From assembly GCF_008033115.1 (NCBI RefSeq), contig NZ_CP041203.1:1426001-1490000 (forward strand): a DNA stretch of 64,000 nt, read 5' to 3'. The stretch comes from Cellulomonas sp. Y8 (GTDB lineage: Bacteria; Actinomycetota; Actinomycetes; Actinomycetales; Cellulomonadaceae). Below the pieces are notes generated by a model that saw only the letters and a program-made list of their open reading frames with translations, ran no database searches and was not told the origin of the DNA. Of the stretch, positions 1-6,478 are shown in pieces; the first letter of the stretch is position 1, and the number at the start of each line of letters is the position of its first letter. The position numbers and the translations under genes were made by a program.

Positions 1-657
1 CGCGGTCCACACCTCGCCGGACCGGAAGCCGAACCCGGGCGTCCCGGCGGCGAGCAGGTACGCGTCGTCGTGGCCGGGCCGGCCGTGCCGCGCCTCGCGC
101 AGCCACACCCCGTGCCCGGGGGTGAGCCGCTGCGGCCGGCGCTCGTGCGACCACAGCCCGGTGTGGTCGGCGACCTCGCGCGCCCGGTCCGGGACCGGCA
201 GGACGACGTCGAGGGTGCCCACGCCCAGCGGGGTGCCGTCGACGTTGCGCAGCTCGTGCCGGACCGCGAGCACGCCCTCGGGCGACAGCCGCAGCTCGGT
301 GCGCACCTCGAGGCCGGCCTCCGCGTCGCCGACGTCCACCCGCAGCACGTCGTCCCAGTCGACGGTCAGGCGCTCGACGGAGAGCAGGGTGGGGTCGACG
401 TCGAGCCGGCCCGACCGGTGCACGGCGAGCGCCTGCTGGCCCGACCAGCCCTGGGAGAGGGTCGGCAGCAGCGAGAGCCGCAGGGGGTCGTCGACCGAGC
501 TGGGCGGCACGGGCGGCACCAGGGCGTCGGCCAGCGCCGCGAGGGCGTCGTCGTCGAGGTGCCCGAGGTCGGTACCCCAGTGCAGCACGGCCGGCACCGC
601 GGTGCCGCGGGCGTCGACCAGGAGGCTGACGCCCCCGGCGCGCAGATGGTGGATCAT
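1..657 (-). CDS. alpha-galactosidase (GH36), N-terminal part, cut by window edge
   Basis: The first 219 codons of a minus-strand gene run off the left edge. The ATG is at 657 and the frame stays open to base 1. The start MIHHLRAGG, the phrase LHWGTDLG and the later segment QGWSGQQALAVHRSG match the N-terminal beta-sandwich domain of GH36 melibiases. That domain precedes the catalytic barrel, which is not in this window. The known role of the family is hydrolysis of terminal alpha-1,6-galactose from melibiose, raffinose or galactomannan. No signal peptide is seen, so the enzyme is probably cytoplasmic. The catalytic aspartates cannot be checked here. Confidence 0.8.
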   Translation of the reverse strand, partial: MIHHLRAGGVSLLVDARGTAVPAVLHWGTDLGHLDDDALAALADALVPPVPPSSVDDPLRLSLLPTLSQGWSGQQALAVHRSGRLDVDPTLLSVERLTVDWDDVLRVDVGDAEAGLEVRTELRLSPEGVLAVRHELRNVDGTPLGVGTLDVVLPVPDRAREVADHTGLWSHERRPQRLTPGHGVWLREARHGRPGHDDAYLLAAGTPGFGFRSGEVWTA

Positions 658-708
658 CGGTTCCCTGCTTCGTCGAGGGGACGGCGTTCGCCTCCGTACT
701 CTGCCAGG

Positions 709-1296
709 TCAGGCGCGCCGCCCGGCGACGACGCCCGCCCCGACCAGCGCGAGCCCCGCGGCCAGCGATCCGATCCCGCCGAGGGCCATGTCCCCGATCG
801 TGTCCCGGTACCCCACGTGGATCGAGGCGTCGATGTAGGTGTTCCCGAGGTACTCGCCGACCTCCCACAGCACGCTGAGCCCGAGCCCGAGCGCGGTCGT
901 CACGCCGACCGAGCCCACGTGCGTGCGCCGGGCCGCCGGCAGGACCGGGTCGACGACCGCGCCCGTGGCGCGCGCGACCACCAGGTGCGCGACCGCGGCG
1001 ATCAGCCCGGTGACGACCAGGTGCGTGACGACGTCGAGCCAGGAGATCCGCTGGTAGAGGTCGAGCGCCCCCGCCCAGCCGGCGGCGAGCAGCCCGACCC
1101 CGTACGCCGCGTCGAGCCGCGGGTCCGCCCGCACGGCCGGCGGCACCACGAGCCCCGCCAGCACGAGCAGCAGCAGGGCCACCCCCACGGGGCCGTCGAC
1201 GACCGCCGCGACGACCACGCTCACGACCCCGAGCACCCGGACGACGCCGCCCGGTCCGCGCAGCAGCAGCGCGGCGGCCGTACGCCGCTGCGTCAC
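709..1296 (-). CDS. small multi-pass membrane protein (unknown function)
   Basis: A 195-residue protein whose GTG start overlaps the TGA of the upstream gene by 4 nt, so the two are probably translationally coupled. It has about five to six hydrophobic segments. A polar loop near the centre carries ISWLDVVTHLVVTGLIA, and a later segment carries LSVLWEVGEYLGNTYIDASIHVG followed by DTIGDMALGG. Acidic and His residues inside membrane segments (WLDVVTH, WEVGEY, YRDTIGDM) resemble the DUF2238/YjdF-like family of actinobacterial membrane proteins. That assignment comes from memory of the motif and is only moderately sure. No function is proposed. Confidence 0.65.
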   Translation of the reverse strand: MTQRRTAAALLLRGPGGVVRVLGVVSVVVAAVVDGPVGVALLLLVLAGLVVPPAVRADPRLDAAYGVGLLAAGWAGALDLYQRISWLDVVTHLVVTGLIAAVAHLVVARATGAVVDPVLPAARRTHVGSVGVTTALGLGLSVLWEVGEYLGNTYIDASIHVGYRDTIGDMALGGIGSLAAGLALVGAGVVAGRRA

Positions 1297-1892
1297 GCCG
1301 TCGCGTCTGCCGCCGTGCCCTCGCGGCCCTCCGGCTCCGCCGGGCCCGACGCCGACGTGGGCGGGGAGCCGAGCCGGGACGCCATGTGCCCGCCGAGGTA
1401 GCCGCTGGCACCGAGCACGCCACCGGCACCGAGCGCCACCGCGACGCCGAGCCCGCGGTGCCCGCGGCGCCGCAGCAGCCAGGACGTGCCGTAGAGGCCG
1501 AGCGCGACGTTGTTGAGGAAGCCGTGCACCGTGCCGACGCGGAGCGTCTTCCGGTCGGACACCGCCCAGTCCGCGAGGCCGGTGACCGCGGCCGGCACGG
1601 CGGCCAGGATGCCGAGCCCGAGCAGCCGGTCGGCGGCGCGACGGCGGCCGTCCCCGCCGCCCGGCGTCACGTCGAGCACGGTCGCGCTCGCCCAGAAGCC
1701 GATCGGCACGTCCGTGAGCAGCGGGTGCGCGGCGTGACCGAGCGGCCGGCCGTGCAGCAGCGAGGCCAGCCGCGGGCTGGTGCGGAGCGCCTTCAGGACG
1801 ACGGGCTGCACGCGGTCGACCGCGTCGTCCAGGGCGGTGGCGCGCTCGAGGCGCCGGGTCGCGGTCAGCAGGGGGCTCTCGTCGGCGTGCAC
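1293..1892 (-). CDS. DUF2231-type membrane protein
   Basis: A 199-residue protein starting at ATG 1892. A soluble N-terminal part (about 55 residues) is followed by four membrane segments. The phrase GRPLGHAAHPLLTDVPIGFW at the entry to the first segment is the hallmark of DUF2231 proteins, with its conserved His and Asp. A second conserved spot is GLADWAVSD. The tail is Pro/Ala/Glu-rich. Function is unknown; some relatives sit in redox or cytochrome loci. It is followed directly by another small membrane protein with a 4-nt overlap. A GAGGAG ribosome site lies just upstream of the ATG. Confidence 0.8.
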   Translation of the reverse strand: MHADESPLLTATRRLERATALDDAVDRVQPVVLKALRTSPRLASLLHGRPLGHAAHPLLTDVPIGFWASATVLDVTPGGGDGRRRAADRLLGLGILAAVPAAVTGLADWAVSDRKTLRVGTVHGFLNNVALGLYGTSWLLRRRGHRGLGVAVALGAGGVLGASGYLGGHMASRLGSPPTSASGPAEPEGREGTAADATA

Positions 1893-2100
1893 GGTGTCTC
1901 CTCGTCGGCCGGGGGCGGGGCGTCCAGGGGTCGAGCATCACCCCGCCGGGTCGTGGCCGCACGGCGGGAGCGCCTCGGGTGCAGGCCGACCGGCCCCGAC
2001 GCATGCTGGACGCCGCGTCCGGCATCGGCGCGACCCGCACGCCCCGGCCTGCGTCGCGCCGGGGCGCGGACCGGGACCGCACCCGCACGGGAGGACCCTC

Positions 2101-2772
2101 GTGACCGTGTCGACCACCACCGGGACCACGCGGGCGGCCGACGCCGCCGGTGCGGTCCTGCGCGCGCTCGTCGGGGCCGTCGACCGCCTCCGACCCTCCC
2201 CCCGGCCGCTGCACCCGCGCGGCGTCGTCCGGCACGGGACGCTGCTCGTCGACGACGACGGCGCCCCGGGCGCCCTGGAGCTCGGGGCGCCGCTGGTCGT
2301 CCCCGCCGTCGCCCGGGTGTCGCGGGCCGCCGGCCTGCCCGCCCCGCTCCCCGACGTCTTCGGCGTGGCGGTGCGGTGGGAGGCGGACGGGCGGACCCAG
2401 GACCTGCTGCTGTCCGGGACGGGGCTCGGCCGGCTGAACCGGTTCGTCCTGGTGCCGCGCCGGCGACCGCTCGACGGCCCGCACGGGACGCTGATGCCGT
2501 TCCTCGACGGCGAGGGGCGGGCGCTGGTCGTCGCCGCGGTGCCGACGCCCGGCGTACCGCGGGACGGCGGCGTCGACCTGGTGCTCCTGTCCGCGCGACC
2601 CGGTGGTCGCTGGCACCGCCTGGGCCGGCTGGTGTGCCCCGCGCGACCCGGGGACGGGGACGACCCGGACCTGCGGTTCGACCCGGTGCGGCACGTCCCC
2701 GGCGCCCTGCGGGTCCCGGGCTGGGCCGCGCGCCTGCGGCTCCCGTCGTACCGGCGCGCCCGCGCGGCTTGA
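2101..2772 (+). CDS. conserved actinobacterial protein, catalase-like fold suspected
   Basis: A 223-residue protein starting at GTG 2101, eight bases after a GGGAGGA ribosome site. It has no signal peptide or membrane segment. The series LHPRGVVRHGTLL, VARVSRAAGLPAPLPDVFGVAVR and LGRLNRFVLVPRR recurs in actinobacterial proteins often labelled phosphodiesterase. The spacing of these motifs recalls the small catalase-like (KatE/SrpA) fold, where a heme protein carries H-R-x-G and R-x-S motifs. This is a similarity by eye only; the true activity is unknown. It lies alone between divergent membrane genes and the ArsR locus. Confidence 0.55.
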   Translation: MTVSTTTGTTRAADAAGAVLRALVGAVDRLRPSPRPLHPRGVVRHGTLLVDDDGAPGALELGAPLVVPAVARVSRAAGLPAPLPDVFGVAVRWEADGRTQDLLLSGTGLGRLNRFVLVPRRRPLDGPHGTLMPFLDGEGRALVVAAVPTPGVPRDGGVDLVLLSARPGGRWHRLGRLVCPARPGDGDDPDLRFDPVRHVPGALRVPGWAARLRLPSYRRARAA

Positions 2773-2791
2773 GCCGGCCCAGACGAGGGGA

Positions 2792-2820
2792 TTGTGCACC
2801 GGTCGGTTCAGCGTTATGGT
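2792..2820 (+). promoter_or_regulatory. promoter of the arsR-type gene, leaderless start
   Basis: TTGTGC at 2792-2797 and TATGGT at 2815-2820 are separated by 17 bases. The ATG at 2828 falls 7 nt after the -10 box, where transcription would begin. The mRNA is therefore expected to be leaderless, and the more upstream in-frame ATG at 2816 lies inside the -10 box and is rejected. Confidence 0.65.
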
Positions 2821-2835
2821 GAACCGCATGGTTCA
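2805..2835. promoter_or_regulatory. probable ArsR operator (three GGTTCA half-sites)
   Basis: GGTTCA at 2805-2810, TGAACC at 2820-2825 and GGTTCA at 2830-2835 form two overlapping inverted pairs that cover the -10 box and start codon. The inner pair is GAACC-N4-GGTTC. The position fits autorepression by the ArsR protein encoded immediately downstream; binding is inferred. Confidence 0.55.
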
Positions 2836-3202
2836 GCAACAGCGCCTGGACGAGGTGTTCGCCGCCCTGTCCGACGCGACCCGGCGCGACGTCCTCGTGC
2901 GCCTCGGCGACGGTCCGGCCACCATCGGGCAGCTCGCCGAGCCGTACGGCATCACCCTCACCGGCATGACGAAGCACGTGCGGGTGCTGGAGGACGCGGG
3001 CCTGGTCGTCACCGAGAAGGTCGGGCGCACCCGGCAGTGCCGCCTCGGGGCGGAGCGCCTGGACGACGCGATGTCCTGGATCGGGTTCTACCAGCGGCTC
3101 TGGGAGCGCCGGCTGGACGGGCTCGAGGCCTTCTTCACCCTGCAGCGCGGGCGCGCCGACGAGGCGGCCCGCCGGACGCGACCGGAAGGACCCACGCCAT
3201 GA
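2828..3202 (+). CDS. ArsR-family transcriptional regulator (SRPBCC-associated)
   Basis: A 124-residue winged-helix protein. The N-terminus LDEVFAALSDATRRDVLVRL, the helix-turn-helix IGQLAEPYGITLTGMTKHVRVLEDAGLV and the wing VTEKVGRTRQCRL are typical of the ArsR subgroup paired with SRPBCC genes. The Cys ligands of metal sensors are absent, apart from one Cys in the wing, so it probably senses something other than metals. The ATG at 2828 is chosen because the promoter leaves no room for a leader. Its TGA overlaps the ATG of the SRPBCC gene (ATGA), so the two form a co-translated pair. Confidence 0.9.
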   Translation: MVQQQRLDEVFAALSDATRRDVLVRLGDGPATIGQLAEPYGITLTGMTKHVRVLEDAGLVVTEKVGRTRQCRLGAERLDDAMSWIGFYQRLWERRLDGLEAFFTLQRGRADEAARRTRPEGPTP

Positions 3203-3657
3203 CCACCGACGCCACCGACCTCGAGCTCCGCGCCCAGCGCGTCCTGCCCGCCACCCCGGACGAGGTCTTCGACGCCTACACCGACGCCGAGAAGCAGCGC
3301 ACCTGGTTCGCGATCCTGGACACGGAGCCGGGCATCGTCGAGATCGAGGTCGACCTGCGGGTCGGCGGGCAGCAGACCGCGGTCTGGGGCCCGAGTCGCG
3401 ACGAGCTGTTCCGCGAGACCCAGACGTTCCTGGAGATCGACCGCCCGCACCGCCTGGTCACCGACTCGGTCGGCAGCAGCCCGGACGGCGCGACGATGGC
3501 GACCCGCGTGGTCGTCACGTTCGAGGCGGTCGACGGCGGCACGCTGATGAGCGTCGTGCAGAGCGGCTTCCCGACGCCCGAGATCCGGGACTTCTTCGCC
3601 GAGCACGCCTGGGAGGGCGCGTTCGACCGGATCGGCGCGTACCTGTCCCGGGCCTGA
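3199..3657 (+). CDS. SRPBCC / AHSA1-like domain protein
   Basis: A 152-residue cytoplasmic protein of the START/AHSA1 helix-grip fold. It is recognised by VLPATPDEVFDAYTDAEKQRTWF near the start, the central strand series ending RLVTDSVGS, and the C-terminal helix DFFAEHAWEGAFDRIGAYL. The family binds hydrophobic ligands in a deep cavity; the ligand here is unknown. Translation is coupled to the ArsR gene by a 4-nt overlap. Such pairs are common in actinobacteria, where the regulator is thought to control the SRPBCC protein. Confidence 0.9.
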   Translation: MTTDATDLELRAQRVLPATPDEVFDAYTDAEKQRTWFAILDTEPGIVEIEVDLRVGGQQTAVWGPSRDELFRETQTFLEIDRPHRLVTDSVGSSPDGATMATRVVVTFEAVDGGTLMSVVQSGFPTPEIRDFFAEHAWEGAFDRIGAYLSRA

Positions 3658-3701
3658 GCCCTCGAGCCGTCGCGACGCCGGCGCCCGCCCCGGGGCCGAC
3701 C

Positions 3702-4310
3702 TCAGGGGCGGGCGTCGCCCGCGCCGTACCGCAGCCCGTCGACGACGAGGTCGAGCAGGCCGCGCACGCGCTCGGCCCACCGGTCGGAGTCGGGCACGTT
3801 CCACACGCCGCCCATCGCGAGCATGACCTGCTCGCCGTCGACGTCGGGGCGGACCGAGCCGTCCGCCCGGCCGGCGGCGAGCAGCTCGTCGATCGCCGCG
3901 ATGATCCCGGCCTTGGTGTCGGCGAACAGCGACGAGTCCGAGCCCACCGCCGTGCGCAGCGCCGCGCCCATCCCCCGCTTGGTGGCGGCGTACCGGACGA
4001 ACCGGCCCATCCAGTCGCGCAGCGCCTCCACCGCGGGGCGGTCGTCGTCCAGCAACGCCGGCGCGGCGTCGCACAGGGCGCTGACCTCCTGGCGGTAGGC
4101 CGCCTCGACCAGCGCGCTGCGCTCCGGGAAGTGCCGGTACAGCGTGCCGATCCCCACGCCGGCCTGCTGGGCGATCGACTCCAGCGGCGCGTCCCCGTCC
4201 TCGGCCAGCGCGGTCGCGGCGCACTCCAGCAGCCGGGCGCGGTTGCGCGCGGCGTCGGCCCGCAGGGGACGCGGGGCGGGGCGCTCGGCGGGGGCGGACG
4301 GGGTGGCCAC
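3702..4310 (-). CDS. TetR-family transcriptional regulator
   Basis: A 202-residue protein starting at GTG 4310, seven bases after GAGGAG. The helix-turn-helix lies in residues 25-65: ALAEDGDAPLESIAQQAGVGIGTLYRHFPERSALVEAAY. The ligand domain (residues 70-200) contains VRYAATKRGMGAAL and VWNVPDSDRWAERVRGLLDLVVDGL, typical of the TetR group with a C-terminal TetR_C_33/SbtR-like domain. It is divergent from a glyoxalase-like gene. Two palindromes in the shared 187-bp gap are likely its operators. The effector is unknown. Confidence 0.88.
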   Translation of the reverse strand: MATPSAPAERPAPRPLRADAARNRARLLECAATALAEDGDAPLESIAQQAGVGIGTLYRHFPERSALVEAAYRQEVSALCDAAPALLDDDRPAVEALRDWMGRFVRYAATKRGMGAALRTAVGSDSSLFADTKAGIIAAIDELLAAGRADGSVRPDVDGEQVMLAMGGVWNVPDSDRWAERVRGLLDLVVDGLRYGAGDARP

Positions 4311-4333
4311 GGGACTGCTCCTCGGGATAGCTC

Positions 4334-4363
4334 TTGCGATGCGGAGGATCCTCCGGTTAGAGT
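4334..4363 (+). promoter_or_regulatory. candidate promoter for the glyoxalase-like gene
   Basis: TTGCGA at 4334-4339 and TAGAGT at 4358-4363 are 18 bases apart, and the first TetR palindrome (4342-4355) fits exactly between them. A repressor bound there would block RNA polymerase. The strong AGGAGG site just before the ATG at 4498 agrees with an mRNA that has a leader. Confidence 0.45.
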
Positions 4364-4390
4364 CGAACGCGAAACGGAGGCACCTCCGTT
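4342..4390. promoter_or_regulatory. paired TetR operators
   Basis: CGGAGGATCCTCCG (4342-4355) is a perfect palindrome, and AACGGAGG-CA-CCTCCGTT (4373-4390) repeats the same half-site CGGAGG/CCTCCG. Centre-to-centre distance is 33 bp, about three helical turns. The sites lie between the tetR gene and the divergent gene, so one dimer on each could control both directions. Confidence 0.65.
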
Positions 4391-4497
4391 CCAGGGTACG
4401 CCGCCTCCGACGCCCGGTCACCTCCCCGCCCCGCGGGGAGCTGGGCACCGTCGACGCCGGCCCGCGAACCCGCACCACGACCATCCCAGGAGGCCCC

Positions 4498-4845
4498 ATG
4501 GCCAGCACCTTCCACGGCGTGACGTTCGACGCCTACGACGCCCAGGCCGTCGCCCGGTTCTGGGGCGCCGCGCTCGGCCGGGACGTCGCCCCGGGCGCCA
4601 GCCCCGAGCACGCCGAGCTCCTCGACCACACCGGCGCACCGCGCCTCGTCTTCGACCGCGTGCCGTCCGGCGGGGTGGTGCGCAACGCGCTGCACCTCGA
4701 CCTGGTCACGTCCGACCTCGAGACCGAGTCCGAGCGGCTCGTCCGCCTCGGCGCGCGCCGGGTCGGCGCCGTCGGCGGCACCGCCCGGTGGGTCAACCTC
4801 ACGGACCCCGAGGGCAACGCCTTCGCCCTGCTCCCCGCCGCCTGA
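4498..4845 (+). CDS. VOC-fold (glyoxalase/bleomycin-resistance-like) protein
   Basis: A 115-residue single-domain protein starting at ATG 4498, just after AGGAGG. It matches the VOC superfamily: FDAYDAQAVARFWGAALGRDV at the start, LHLDLVTSDLETESERLVRLGARRV in the middle and WVNLTDPEGNAFALL at the end. The metal-ligand His/Glu positions are partly present (H in LHLDL, and PEGN). The substrate is unknown. It sits opposite a TetR gene with shared operators, so it is probably induced by a small toxic molecule. Confidence 0.85.
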   Translation: MASTFHGVTFDAYDAQAVARFWGAALGRDVAPGASPEHAELLDHTGAPRLVFDRVPSGGVVRNALHLDLVTSDLETESERLVRLGARRVGAVGGTARWVNLTDPEGNAFALLPAA

Positions 4846-4995
4846 GCCCGGCCGCCACGCCCGCCACCCGTCCGGGTGACGGGCGCGGTCTCGACGGGCG
4901 CTCCTGTCCGTTTCGCCCTAGTTTTCGGCGTGCCGCCCCGATGGCGGCCGGATCTGCGCACCACCCGTGCCGAGAACGAGACAGGGGACCACGCC

Positions 4996-5319
4996 ATGAC
5001 GCACCCGTACGGTCAGGACCCGCACCAGCCCGCCGCCTCGACGCCGCCCGCCGCACCGCCCGCAGGCGCCGCCGGCTACGGCGCTCCCGCCCCGGTCGGC
5101 GCGAGCACCGGCACCCCGGTGCTGTCCATCATCACGTTCGTCCTGTCGGCGATCGCGATCCTGTTCCTGCCGATCGTGTTCGGTCTCGCCGGCATCGTCA
5201 CCGGCATCGTGGCCGTCGTCCGCAAGGAGCGCCTCGGCAAGATCGCGCTGATCGTCGCGATCGTCGCCACGATCATCGGCTTCGCGCTCGGGGCCCTCGT
5301 CGTGAGCCAGATGTCCTGA
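4996..5319 (+). CDS. DUF4190-like two-helix membrane protein
   Basis: A 107-residue protein. A Pro/Ala/Gly-rich cytoplasmic N-terminus of about 45 residues is followed by two long membrane helices (about 48-72 and 82-104), separated by the charged turn VVRKERLGK. The pattern VFGLAGIVTGIVAVVRKERLGKIALIVAIVATIIGF is that of DUF4190-type actinobacterial proteins. It has a weak ribosome site (GGGGACC) ahead of ATG 4996. Function is unknown. No partner is evident. Confidence 0.7.
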   Translation: MTHPYGQDPHQPAASTPPAAPPAGAAGYGAPAPVGASTGTPVLSIITFVLSAIAILFLPIVFGLAGIVTGIVAVVRKERLGKIALIVAIVATIIGFALGALVVSQMS

Positions 5320-5439
5320 CGCCCGCGCGCCGGGCGCGGCGCGGAGCGCTCACCAGCGGGCCCGCACGCGTTCCGGATGCGGACCGCGACCGCCCGTGTC
5401 ACGGTTCTCTCCGTCCGAACGAGTTGTTGGAGGTGCCAG

Positions 5440-5709
5440 ATGGGATTCTTCGCTTTCCTGCTGCTGGGTCTGATCGCGGGGGCTATCGCGAAGGCGATCC
5501 TGCCGGGGCGTCAGGCCGGTGGCTGGTTCGTGACGCTGCTCCTGGGTGTGATCGGGGCCCTGCTGGGCGGCTGGCTGGGCAGCGTGCTGTTCAACCGCCC
5601 GCTCGAGGACTTCTTCTCGATCCAGACCTGGCTGCTCGCGATCGGCGGTTCGATCATCGTGCTCCTGATCTACGGCGCGCTGACCGGCCGCAAGGGCGCT
5701 CGCGCCTGA
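5440..5709 (+). CDS. GlsB/YeaQ/YmgE-family (transglycosylase-associated) membrane protein
   Basis: An 89-residue protein with three membrane helices. The start MGFFAFLLLGLIAGAIAKAILPGRQAGGW, the central GVIGALLGGWLGSVLF and the C-terminal GGSIIVLLIYGALTGRK are the conserved features of the GlsB/YeaQ/YmgE family. Relatives are stress-induced and thought to affect the envelope, but no activity is proven. GGAGGT lies nine bases before the ATG. A strong hairpin follows downstream. Confidence 0.88.
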   Translation: MGFFAFLLLGLIAGAIAKAILPGRQAGGWFVTLLLGVIGALLGGWLGSVLFNRPLEDFFSIQTWLLAIGGSIIVLLIYGALTGRKGARA

Positions 5710-5810
5710 CGCACGGCCGGCCGTGACCCGGTCCGGCGACGGTGGGAGATCGTCGCCGGACCGTTGCCGGGCACCAGCCCCTGACGGTGGGAGACCGCCC
5801 GGGGCGCCCG

Positions 5811-5867
5811 GCACGACGAGGGCCCGCACATCCGCACCAAGCGGCTGCGCGGGCCCTCGCTGCGTGC
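5811..5867. terminator. bidirectional terminator between converging genes
   Basis: CGAGGGCCCGC (5817-5827) and GCGGGCCCTCG (5849-5859) are perfect inverted arms around a 21-nt loop, extended by GCAC/GTGC at the outside. The hairpin lies between the plus-strand GlsB-like gene and the minus-strand HesB-like gene, so it can serve both. Confidence 0.75.
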
Positions 5868-5877
5868 CCGGAGGAGG

Positions 5878-6162
5878 TCAGCCCTGGGGCGCCAGGGTGA
5901 AACCCGGGGCGCCGGTCGCCGACGGGTCGGCGTCGAGCGTGAGGTCCGCGAGCGCCGTCGACGTCTCCGGGGAGACGAACACGGTGGCGCCGTCGGAGTC
6001 GATGACGTCGTCGCCGGGCACGGCCTCCGGGACGAGCGCGAGCTCGAACGACCCGAGCTGCTGCTGGGACTCGGCGATGCGCAGACCGCCCGAGTCGGGC
6101 AGGCCCGCGCGGGTGGCGAGGTCGCGGACGGCGGTGCTGGCGTTCTCGGTCAGGGTGAGCAC
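5878..6162 (-). CDS. HesB/IscA-like protein lacking cysteines
   Basis: A 94-residue protein from GTG 6162, six bases after GAGGAG. The overall pattern fits the HesB/IscA (A-type iron-sulfur carrier) fold: LTLTENASTAVRDLATRAGLPDSGGLRIA, then FELALVPEAVPGDDVIDSDGATVFVSPETSTAL. None of the three conserved Cys residues of true A-type carriers is present, and in fact no Cys occurs at all. It therefore cannot carry an Fe-S cluster by the usual ligands. Similar Cys-less versions are common in actinobacteria under the name Fe-S assembly protein HesB; their role is unknown. Confidence 0.7.
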   Translation of the reverse strand: MLTLTENASTAVRDLATRAGLPDSGGLRIAESQQQLGSFELALVPEAVPGDDVIDSDGATVFVSPETSTALADLTLDADPSATGAPGFTLAPQG

Positions 6163-6370
6163 GGGTGCTCCTCTCGTGGCCGGTGGCGGTCGTGACGCCG
6201 GGGCGCCGCGACCATCGGACCCTTCCACCGTCGGCGGGTCGTCGCCGGGACGCAACCGCACGTCCGCTGGGCAAGACCGCGCGCGTCCGCTGCGCGGAGC
6301 CCGCTGGACACCCGCGCCGCGATCCCGCACCCTCCTCCCCCTGCACCCTCCGCTCCCCCGCGGCCCCACT

Positions 6371-6436
6371 CGCCGAGATGGCAACTCTCGGCTGCGCGGA
6401 CGTGGTCCTGCGGAGCCGAGAGTTGCCACCTCGGCG
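6371..6436. repeat. long intergenic inverted repeat, probable mscS terminator
   Basis: Two 23-nt arms (6371-6393 and 6414-6436) match at 22 of 23 positions around a 20-nt loop; the core is GGCAACTCTCGGC. It lies 43 bases beyond the stop of the MscS gene in the only sizeable part (6163-6478) of this gap. It is strong enough to act as its terminator. Nothing else was seen in the gap. Confidence 0.65.
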
Positions 6437-6478
6437 GGGGCGCGGGGGTGCGGGGGCGCGGGGGGCGGGTGTGCGGGG

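Noticed and set aside
2816..2818. Upstream ATG as start of the ArsR gene
   Set aside because: It lies inside the -10 box, so it would not be in the mRNA.
709..2829. A 706-codon minus-strand frame covering two membrane genes and more
   Set aside because: Composition beyond 1296 is Arg/Pro/Gly-rich and lies antiparallel to recognisable genes; only the segment 709-1296 is real.
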